Source: Kozakia baliensis
GTDB taxonomy: Bacteria; Pseudomonadota; Alphaproteobacteria; Acetobacterales; Acetobacteraceae
Length of the DNA stretch: 64,000 nt
Assembly: GCF_001787335.1 (NCBI RefSeq)
Contig: NZ_CP014677.1
Location: 1 to 64,000 of the forward strand
Reading direction: 5' to 3'
The notes below the pieces were generated by a model. It was not told where the DNA came from and searched no databases. It was given only the letters and a program-made list of their open reading frames with translations. Both the position numbers and the translations under genes were made by a program. Below, piece after piece: positions 1-6,779 of this stretch (position 1 is the stretch's first letter; every line of letters begins with the position of its first letter).

Positions 1-2
1 CT

Positions 3-251
3 GTCGAGGCTGATGTCGCACACTCTCAAATTGCAACGATACAGGGGAAAAACTTCCGTCTACAAAAATTACCATCAGGCATGCATTTGTCGTTTTCCTT
101 GCCGAATGGCCGCCTTTCTCCCCGCGCGCTTTATGTTTTCACCGCCGATGGAAGCGTCTCGGGACCGCCTATGATTCTCACACTTGGTAAGCACCGCTGC
201 ATTCTGACTTTCAGCCCCGTCACCGGGCGAATTAGCGTCAATAATGTTTAA
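3..251 (+). CDS. gspH: Type II secretion pseudopilin GspH, C-terminal part (cut by window edge)
   Basis: Open frame entering from the left edge and ending at TAA 249-251; about 82 residues are visible. The residues fit the C-terminal beta domain of a minor pseudopilin: an 'LPNGRLSPRALYVF' stretch, then 'GPPMILTLG' and 'SPVTGRISVNNV', the GspH-like glycine-rich end. It overlaps the next gene, gspI, by 8 bases, which fits the usual H-I-J order of T2SS operons. GspH is a minor pseudopilin of the periplasmic secretion piston. Its N-terminal methylation helix lies outside the window, so the assignment leans on position. Confidence 0.72.
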   Translation, partial: VEADVAHSQIATIQGKNFRLQKLPSGMHLSFSLPNGRLSPRALYVFTADGSVSGPPMILTLGKHRCILTFSPVTGRISVNNV

Positions 252-654
252 AGAGCCTCGCCGCACTCTATCGAAAGAGTCAGGTTTTACCCTCCTGGAA
301 GTCATCGTTGCTTTAATGATCGCAGGCTTCGCGTTAGGAGCTATGCTGACGTCTCTTGAGACTGGGCTTGCAAGCGGCTCCCAAGTAGATCGTAGCCTGC
401 GCGCTATTTCCCTTGCGCACTCGCAACTCGACGCCATCCTTGCAACTCCAACGCTCCGTCCCGGCACGCAGAGTTACGAAATCGAGAACTCTTACCGTTC
501 GACGATCGAAATCAGACAAATCGCCACATCGGGTTCTTCAAATGATATGGAGAGATTGGCATTGTTTTCCGTCGGGATAACGGTCGATCGTGAAGGCTCG
601 CCTTTGAAGATCAATCTAACAGGTAGAGCGGTGCGTCCCGCGGTGCAGGAATGA
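244..654 (+). CDS. gspI: Type II secretion minor pseudopilin GspI
   Basis: 136 residues with a prepilin-like N terminus: a short basic leader, then 'SGFTLLEVIVALMIAGFALGAML', that is, the prepilin peptidase site G-F-T-L-L-E (cleavage after G, Glu at +5) followed by one hydrophobic helix. This type IV pilin-like signature, with the later 'SLAHSQLDAILAT' stretch, matches GspI minor pseudopilins that nucleate the pseudopilus tip. ATG 244 lies inside the end of gspH and the stop overlaps the ATG of gspJ (ATGA at 651), so the three genes are translationally coupled. Confidence 0.85.
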   Translation: MFKEPRRTLSKESGFTLLEVIVALMIAGFALGAMLTSLETGLASGSQVDRSLRAISLAHSQLDAILATPTLRPGTQSYEIENSYRSTIEIRQIATSGSSNDMERLALFSVGITVDREGSPLKINLTGRAVRPAVQE

Positions 655-1244
655 AAAGCAACGATTCCGGCTTTACCCTGCTCGAGATACTCGTCGTCAC
701 CATTGTGTTCGGGCTTCTCTCGGTGGCGTTATGGGAACGGATCGGTGTCGGGACTCATGGATGGTCCCTCGAAGAGAGACGATATACACACGAGGTTGAA
801 TTTCAAGGTCTTGAAGATAGTTTGCGCCGTTTGATCGAGCGTGCGGACATCGGCGATCCGGGAAGCGAAGACGCATTATTGGGTACTACAGACCGATTGC
901 GCTTGGTCTCCTGGCTTCCCGAGCATAACGGTTACGAGCATGAGATAGAAGCAGGATTAGGTATCAATGCTAGAAAAGACCTTGTTCTGAGGTGGCGGCG
1001 TTACATCCAGGCAGAGTGCACAGGCAATGACGAGTCCTTTCATGAGGAAGTACTCGCCCATCACGTCAGAACCATGACCTTTTCCTATTACGGCCTGCAA
1101 AATGGCCATCACTCATGGCAATCCGTCTGGGCGAGTCCGTATCTGCCGCTGCTAATTAAAATCAAATTAGAGTTCACTTCGGCTCAGGAAGAATGGCCGG
1201 AGATATTGATTAGGCCGGTTTTGAGTGGCGCGGAATCCTCATGA
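651..1244 (+). CDS. gspJ: Type II secretion minor pseudopilin GspJ
   Basis: 197 residues. The N terminus has the prepilin signature 'SGFTLLEILVVTIVFGLL' (G-F-T-L-L-E) and one hydrophobic helix. The soluble part contains the GspJ-like 'LEDSLRRLIERAD' and a late 'MTFSYYGLQNG..SW' segment typical of the family's beta domain. The start overlaps the gspI stop by four bases. In complete T2SS operons gspK follows, but here the downstream 250 bases hold only a 26-codon frame (1241-1321) and then a P-type ATPase tail, so gspK is missing from its usual place. Confidence 0.85.
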   Translation: MKSNDSGFTLLEILVVTIVFGLLSVALWERIGVGTHGWSLEERRYTHEVEFQGLEDSLRRLIERADIGDPGSEDALLGTTDRLRLVSWLPEHNGYEHEIEAGLGINARKDLVLRWRRYIQAECTGNDESFHEEVLAHHVRTMTFSYYGLQNGHHSWQSVWASPYLPLLIKIKLEFTSAQEEWPEILIRPVLSGAESS

Positions 1245-1499
1245 CATTGCTTTGGCTACTTGAAGAACGATTGACACGTAACTTTCATGGTTTCTTCATT
1301 TTTATTGTAAGAGAATTTTAACTAATTGTAACACGAACAGAAAGAGAAACAGATTCTCATTTTTTGAAATTAAATGAGTGAATTTGATTTGTTTATTTAG
1401 TTTCAATCTCTCCTTCAGTTCTTGAGTCGCTTATTTTGTAGACCGCCAAAACAAACAATACGGAAGGTATTACGATGTCTGCTCCGGTGTGGAAACGCC

Positions 1500-1724
1500 A
1501 TTCGTCTCAGTCGGCGTTGCCGCCGGACCATTCAAATTAATGTCGCCATGGGCGTGGGGTGGACCGGTATTCTCATCATTTGCGCCGCTTTCAACCTCCT
1601 TGGCTCACAAGGTGCGGTCATGGCTGCGGTGCTGCACAATGCCTCTACGCTTGCCGGACTTGCCAATGCAGGCCGTCTGTTGCGTTTCGATGAAACACGC
1701 CTGCTTCCTGCGAAAAGCGTTTAA
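1500..1724 (+). pseudogene. C-terminal remnant of a cation-transporting P-type ATPase
   Basis: The frame ending at TAA 1722-1724 encodes 'NVAMGVGWTGILI', then 'LGSQGAVMAAVLHNASTLA' and 'NAGRLLRF'. This is the last two transmembrane helices and tail of P1B-type heavy-metal ATPases, where the final motif usually reads N-x-x-R-L-L-R-F. The phosphorylation and ATP-binding domains are absent and no proper start lies upstream, so this is a decayed fragment of about 75 codons. It sits between gspJ and the GspC-like gene, where it interrupts the secretion cluster, and its true 5' limit is unclear. Confidence 0.6.
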
Positions 1725-1728
1725 AATC

Positions 1729-2196
1729 ATGATGTTAAAAAACTGGATTACGATCTGTGGCTTACTGATTTTTGGCACATTTCATGACCAGGCACATGCT
1801 CAAACTGAAACTTCGACGCGTTCAGGCGATGTCGTTGACACCATACTTGAGCGACCGCTTTTTGAACCGGATCGGCATCCCAAGGGAACGGCGGCAGGTG
1901 CGCACGAGGATTTCCATATCACGGGAATCGTTGGAAAAAACAGAAATTGGCGGGCTATTTTCAAGCCAGAACAAGAAGGAGGAAAAAGCCGGGTTGTGTC
2001 CGAAAAAGAGGAGATCGGCGGTTGGACGGTCGTCACCATTACCTCCAAGAGCGTTCTGCTGAAACGCGGTACAGAAACCAAGACAGTATTTCCTGTCTTT
2101 TCAAAACTTGCGCCGCCAGATCTGACGGACAAGGAGAGAATCGACAAAGTTCACATTATGAGCCACAAAAGAACGGACCCGCAGCTTGCTTGGTGA
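1729..2196 (+). CDS. Short GspC/GspN-like type II secretion protein
   Basis: 155 residues with an N-terminal signal or membrane segment ('MMLKNWITICGLLIFGTFHDQAHA'). Then comes 'DTILERPLFEPDRHP', the R-P-L-F..R-P element found at the start of the GspC periplasmic homology region and in short alphaproteobacterial GspN/C proteins. A small beta domain with 'ITGIVGKNRNWRAIF' and 'GGWTVVTITSKSVLL' follows. The frame stays open upstream to 1489, but ATG 1729 (or 1732) starts the signal-like helix. I infer an inner-membrane clamp protein of the T2SS. The PDZ or coiled-coil end of full-length GspC is missing. Confidence 0.6.
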   Translation: MMLKNWITICGLLIFGTFHDQAHAQTETSTRSGDVVDTILERPLFEPDRHPKGTAAGAHEDFHITGIVGKNRNWRAIFKPEQEGGKSRVVSEKEEIGGWTVVTITSKSVLLKRGTETKTVFPVFSKLAPPDLTDKERIDKVHIMSHKRTDPQLAW

Positions 2197-2417
2197 GTTT
2201 ACTGAAACCCGAGTTTCCTCTTGAAAAATCTCTTTTCGTCAAAAAAACGTTGAGTATAAAATTACGCCTTTATTTCATAAAATGATCATACTGTGAGGCA
2301 TTTTACTCCTCTAATTAACCTTTCGTTTCAATCGCTCTTTTAGAGCCGGCCCATCAACGAGCATGCGCTTCCTGCGTCCGTTATGGAACGGCTTCGCAAA
2401 ATGAAAGGTTTTGTGAC

Positions 2418-4250
2418 GTGTCTGTGAAACGGACGAAGCTTGCACTCTCTACTTTATTGTCGCTAACGGCGTTAACGCCTACCCTGACCTTTGCCGGCGA
2501 AGGAAACCCTTGGGGAGACTTTCAGCATGGGCACGGCTTTGAAAACCGTTACGAAACAAAAACGCCCATTCGCCACCTGGTTGTGATCTACCAGGAAAAC
2601 GTTTCCTTCGATCATTATTTCGGGACGTATCCGAAAGCCGCGAACCCGACTGGTGAGCCGAGCTTCCGCGCCGAACGCGGCACGCCGCGCGTCGATAATC
2701 TCTTGAACGCGGATCTGCTGAAACAAAATCCGAATACGAATTCGGCAAACGGAACCGGCGCTTCTCTTCCGTTCCGCTTGGACCGTACACAAGCCAGCAC
2801 GGCGGATCAAAACCACGCCTATACCGCCGAGCAGATGGCTTACAATGGCGGTAAAGCGGATCTTTTCCCACTTTATACGGGTAGAGGCTCTTCGGGCGGC
2901 GTTGGCGCGTTCGGTACGTCGGCTCAGGTTTTGGGCTATTATGACGGCAACACGGTCACCGCTTACTGGCGTTATGCGCAGCGCTATGCGATGAGCGACA
3001 ATGCCTTCACGGATACTTATGGCCCTTCGACGCCGGGTGCCCTGGAAGTGGTTTCAGGCCAAACGAACGGCCTGAAAATCCGTTTCACGACCCAGAAACC
3101 TTCCACCAAGGAAAAATCCTCCGCTTACATCTCTGACGGTCAGGGCGGATGGACGATGATCAATGATATTGATCCAGGCTATGATGTCTGTTCGTCCACA
3201 ACCAATCAAGCGATGATGTCGAGCCGCAATATCGGTGACCTGCTGAACGAGCGCGGGATCACTTGGGGCGGCTTCATGGGCGGGTTCGACCTCGGCGCAA
3301 AGAACGAAGACGGATCGACCGCCTGCCAGCGGCAGACCTACTCGACCGTCGTTTCCCAGAACGTGGCCGATTATATTCCGCATCATAACTGGTTCCAGTA
3401 TTATGAGAGCACGGCCAATCCGACCCATGCCCGCCCGGAATCGGTGAATTCGATCGGCTATTCCTACATCCCCGGCACCTCGAAAAAGGAACCGGCGAAC
3501 CACGAATACGATCTCAACGATTTCTATAAGACAGTAAAGGCGGGCAATGTGCCTGCGGTGTCGTTCATCAAACTCCCAGCTTATCAGGACGGTCACGCTG
3601 GCTATTCTGACCCGCTTGACGAGCAGGTTGGCGTGGTCAAGGTGATCAACGTTCTGCAAAAAAGCCCGGAATGGCGCGATACAGCTGTTCTGATTGCTTA
3701 CGATGACTCGGATGGTTGGTATGACCATGCCTTCGTGAAGCCTCTGCATGGCTCTTTCGACGCTTCAGCGGACCAGCTTGACGGCGTTGGAAAATGCGGC
3801 ACCGGCACCGCGCCGAAGGGTGTTGACGGCAAAGTGGTTAACGGCCGTTGCGGACCAGGTACTCGCGTGCCGTTCATCGTCGTCTCGCCCTGGGCAAAAA
3901 CGAATTATGTTGGCCATAACCTGATCACTCAGGCTTCGGTCGTTCGCTTTATTGAAGATAACTGGTTGAACGGTAAGCGCCTTGGCCAGGGCTCCTTCGA
4001 TAAGAACGCTGGAAAAATTGACGATCTGTTCGATTTCCGTCAAGAACCCAACTCAGATCCGCTTATCCTCGACGCCAATACCGGCGATATTCGCTTTGGA
4101 CAGATTTCACCGCACCATCATGATGATCGTTTCCCTCATCACGATGATTCTCCTTTCCATTATCATCATGATCATGACTCTGCTTCCAATGACAACGGGC
4201 GCCAGACGTTGCTTAGCTTTATCTGGTCGTTCCTCTTCAGCAATGGTTAA
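2418..4250 (+). CDS. Exported phosphoesterase (AcpA / phospholipase C superfamily, PF04185) with His-rich tail
   Basis: 610 residues from GTG 2418. A signal peptide ending near 'TLTFA' is followed by the phosphoesterase fold. The N-terminal metal site 'YQENVSFDHYFGTYP' corresponds to the Glu-Asn pair of Francisella AcpA. 'GPSTPGALEVVSGQTNG' carries the catalytic Ser region, and 'AYDDSDGWYDH' gives the Asp-Asp metal ligands. The likely role is periplasmic or secreted release of phosphate from esters. Unusually, residues about 566-588 form a His/Asp-rich tract (HHHDD..HHDD..HYHHDHD), followed by a hydrophobic last 15 residues. A paralogue at 54978-56642 lacks this tail. The cytochrome c peroxidase gene starts inside its last codons. 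Confidence 0.85.
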   Translation: MSVKRTKLALSTLLSLTALTPTLTFAGEGNPWGDFQHGHGFENRYETKTPIRHLVVIYQENVSFDHYFGTYPKAANPTGEPSFRAERGTPRVDNLLNADLLKQNPNTNSANGTGASLPFRLDRTQASTADQNHAYTAEQMAYNGGKADLFPLYTGRGSSGGVGAFGTSAQVLGYYDGNTVTAYWRYAQRYAMSDNAFTDTYGPSTPGALEVVSGQTNGLKIRFTTQKPSTKEKSSAYISDGQGGWTMINDIDPGYDVCSSTTNQAMMSSRNIGDLLNERGITWGGFMGGFDLGAKNEDGSTACQRQTYSTVVSQNVADYIPHHNWFQYYESTANPTHARPESVNSIGYSYIPGTSKKEPANHEYDLNDFYKTVKAGNVPAVSFIKLPAYQDGHAGYSDPLDEQVGVVKVINVLQKSPEWRDTAVLIAYDDSDGWYDHAFVKPLHGSFDASADQLDGVGKCGTGTAPKGVDGKVVNGRCGPGTRVPFIVVSPWAKTNYVGHNLITQASVVRFIEDNWLNGKRLGQGSFDKNAGKIDDLFDFRQEPNSDPLILDANTGDIRFGQISPHHHDDRFPHHDDSPFHYHHDHDSASNDNGRQTLLSFIWSFLFSNG

Positions 4251-5577
4251 TGTTTTTCGCACGATGCAGCCCCTTTTGGGCTGCATCGCTCTTCTGAGTT
4301 TCGGTCTTATTCCTCCCGCAGCGGCGCAAACCGCCAATGCGTGCCTTCCTCAAGAAGACGGCGGCAATCCTTGCCCGGCCAAGTTGCGTAGGCCAGAACA
4401 ACAGCCTCTTTCGGCAATGGCAGAAATCGGGAAGGCCATCTTTTACGACAAAGCGCTTTCCGGTTCCGGCAAATTATCCTGCGCTTCCTGTCATGAACCT
4501 GCCAATCATTATGCGCCGTCCGGGTTTTCTTCGGTATTTCTTGGTGGGCCTCATCTCGATGTGCAGGGGCATCGAGCCGTTCCTACACTCACTTACCTCG
4601 AACGTCGGCCAAATTTCAGCATTGGTCCGGATAATCCCGTCAGCGAGGCCGCTCCCGCTATTCCCGCCAATGCGTCGAATGTCTCTCATGGTGCGAAGAG
4701 CGCTTCCAATACGGGAGCCTCAGCGACAAACATTGTCCCGCAAGGGGGGCTGTTCTGGGATGGCCGTGCCGATACATTGCAACAACAGGCTACCGGCCCG
4801 CTTTACGATCCCGCTGAAATGGCATCAACGCCTTCAAAAGCCATCCAACGCATCAACAGCGCTCCATATACGGCAGCTTTGAAACAGATGGCTGGCCTGA
4901 CGGGACAGGCATCCTCTCAATTTCTGCTAGATGAGGCCATGTTCGCATTGGCTCGGTATCAGATTGAGGAACCGTCTTTCCATTCATATTCCAGCAAGTT
5001 TGACGCTTGGTTGGAAGGCAAGGAAAAATTTACGCCCCTGGAGCGGCAAGGATATCTTGCGTTCAATGATCCCATGAAAGGAAACTGCGCGGCCTGTCAT
5101 TTGGATACGATGCAATCCAACGGCTTGGCGCCTCTTTTCACCGATCATCAATACGAAGCGCTCGGTGGGCCGCGTAATATGGAACTACAGCAAGACAAGA
5201 CAGCTTCATATTACGATCTAGGAGTTTGCGACCGTCAGCCTGACGGAAGGAAAACGCTCAGTAGCTATTGCGGGATGTTCGCGACGCCGACATTGCGCAA
5301 CACGGCCACGCGACACGCTTTCTTTCATAACGGCGTTTTCCACTCCCTAAAGGAAGTATTGAATTTTTATGTTCTGCGCGATCTGAAATCTGCGCAATTC
5401 TATCCCAAAGATAAGAACGGACACATCAAGGCGTATAATGACTTGCCTCATCAATACAGGCAGAATCTTGATACAACGGACGCGCCATTCGATCGAAAAC
5501 CCAGCGATGCGCCGGCGCTTACTGAAAAGGAAAGAGAAGCGATCATCGCATTCCTCGGCACTTTGACGGATCGATGA
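4243..5577 (+). CDS. Di-heme cytochrome c peroxidase / MauG-family protein
   Basis: About 444 residues from ATG 4243, which overlaps the phosphoesterase end by 8 bases. The open frame reaches back to 3982 but that part is antisense-like shadow. A signal peptide ends near 'PPAAAQ'. Two c-type heme motifs are visible, 'CASCH' early and 'CAACH' near the middle, with 'GGLFWDGRADTL' and 'TPTLRNTATRHAFFHNG' typical of the bacterial cytochrome c peroxidase family. Its expected role is periplasmic peroxide reduction or oxidation of a partner protein. ATG 4264 is an alternative start. Overlap with the phosphoesterase implies joint expression, but why the two are paired is not clear from sequence. Confidence 0.85.
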   Translation: MVNVFRTMQPLLGCIALLSFGLIPPAAAQTANACLPQEDGGNPCPAKLRRPEQQPLSAMAEIGKAIFYDKALSGSGKLSCASCHEPANHYAPSGFSSVFLGGPHLDVQGHRAVPTLTYLERRPNFSIGPDNPVSEAAPAIPANASNVSHGAKSASNTGASATNIVPQGGLFWDGRADTLQQQATGPLYDPAEMASTPSKAIQRINSAPYTAALKQMAGLTGQASSQFLLDEAMFALARYQIEEPSFHSYSSKFDAWLEGKEKFTPLERQGYLAFNDPMKGNCAACHLDTMQSNGLAPLFTDHQYEALGGPRNMELQQDKTASYYDLGVCDRQPDGRKTLSSYCGMFATPTLRNTATRHAFFHNGVFHSLKEVLNFYVLRDLKSAQFYPKDKNGHIKAYNDLPHQYRQNLDTTDAPFDRKPSDAPALTEKEREAIIAFLGTLTDR

Positions 5578-5639
5578 ACGGTAGAGTTTTCGGTGTTTAC
5601 TATTATCGGCACACACCACATGCTTCCGGTTCCTTAATT

Positions 5640-5820
5640 CCCTTATCAAGGTTAAACGGTGGCGATAGCATCAGCTGCACCTTGACCTCGATCGGCGGTT
5701 CAAGCGTTGCCGCTGCAAGATTTTCTTTCAAATGAACAATGCTCGAAATTCCTGGGATAAGAAGCAAATTAGGACACCGGGTAAGTAAGCGACCAAACAA
5801 AAGCTGCCTGCATCGGGTTC
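5640..5820 (-). pseudogene. Aldo/keto reductase C-terminal remnant
   Basis: On the minus strand, 'MQAAFVWSLT' (one frame) and 'TRCPNLLLIPGISS..HLKENLAAATLE' (another frame) together reproduce the aldo/keto reductase ending: the A-x-A-W-L-L helix, then P-N-x-x-x-I-P-G-x-S-S and the H-L-x-E-N-L helix. The two halves are joined by a frameshift near 5785. No catalytic tetrad region remains. It is a decayed gene tail facing the M81 remnant. Confidence 0.5.
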
Positions 5821-5863
5821 GCCTCGATTTCGGACGAGATTTCAGAACCTGACAGCAGCCGCT

Positions 5864-6433
5864 TTGGCACAACGTTACTGGGACTCAAGGCATGAGTTTC
5901 ATTTTGGAAACGATACGGGAACAATAGACGAATGCCTTTCCCGTGCCATGGCGTCGAGAACTTATCCGCTTGTGATTTCAGATTCTCGCGACAATCCCGG
6001 AGAAGGTGGGAATTCGGATCAGACATTCTTTCTGCAGGCGTTGCTCAAAGCCGGAGCGAAAGATGTATTGCTTGGGGGAGGACGGACCGCCCTGCGACAG
6101 ACGCATGTTATAAGGCGGGCCTGGGAGCCATATTCCCACTTTCCATTGGTGCCACGCTTGACCCGCTCAGCGACGGCTCTATCACGCTGCAGAAGCATTA
6201 GGGATATCGGGGGGTAGCCGACAAACTTCAAAATCGTCGTTTTGAAATGTGGATATTTGAATCCGACCATGAAACCCTTAGCGAATCCAGCGCTCATGGC
6301 GCTTTCGGCAGGGACGATCAATCAGGATATCGTTAATATAACCAACACCCGTCGGAAACCAACCTGGCCTTGGGTTACGGACCTAGCTTACAAGCCAGAG
6401 CCTTATGAGTCTGCTAGGGTCCTTAGACGATGA
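5864..6433 (+). pseudogene. M81-family (MlrC-like) metallopeptidase remnant
   Basis: Three + strand segments in shifting frames give successive parts of an M81/MlrC protein. They are 'YPLVISDSRDNPGEGGNSD' with 'TFFLQALLKAGAKDVLLG' (from about 5955), then 'YKAGLGAIFPLSIGATLDPLS' (about 6100), then 'FKIVVLKCGYLNPTMKPLAN' with 'PALMALSAGTINQDI' (about 6230-6345), ending 'EPYESARV'. D-N-P-G-G-G and the K-S-G-Y-L..A-N-P-S-L-M-A-L end are family hallmarks as I know them. At least two frameshifts and the missing N-terminal half mean it is not functional. Confidence 0.65.
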
Positions 6434-6779
6434 CAAGCTTCAATAAGGCGGCGGCTTCGATGCACATGCCAGTGTGTGCACGTTCAATATAAATTGCTCG
6501 AACGCCGCCAATGTGTTGCACCATTTCTCATTTTACATAAAGAAAAACGAGAGCGAACGCTTCTTCATAAAAATAAAGCAGTTCAGAGCCATCGTAATAG
6601 GCCACGGCAAACCGAAAAACAGCGGATCAACTTGCTTCCGCGAACATTGAAATTAACTGACGACATGCCGATATTGTACGTGGGTGATTTCAGTTCAGGC
6701 TATTTTGATCTCATCAATTGCTCACAACTCTATGGATCATACCCAACCGAAATCACTCAATTCACTTGCAGTTAGTTTC
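6434..6779. other. Gene-free stretch between M81 remnant and TonB receptor
   Basis: About 350 bases. The only open frames here overlap on the same strand without ribosome sites or recognisable protein, and I see no RNA gene or clear terminator. It lies at the 3' end of the minus-strand TonB receptor, next to decayed genes, so it is probably residual sequence. Confidence 0.5.

Noticed and set aside
1489-2196. Long form of the GspC-like gene starting at 1489
   Set aside because: The first 80 codons overlap the P-type ATPase remnant in another frame and precede a clear signal-type start at 1729.
3054-3749. 231-codon minus-strand frame inside the phosphoesterase gene
   Set aside because: Lies wholly within a gene with full family motifs; no ribosome site and no recognisable protein.
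3982-4242. N-terminal extension of the cytochrome c peroxidase
   Set aside because: Overlaps the phosphoesterase coding region; the signal peptide begins at 4243 or 4264.
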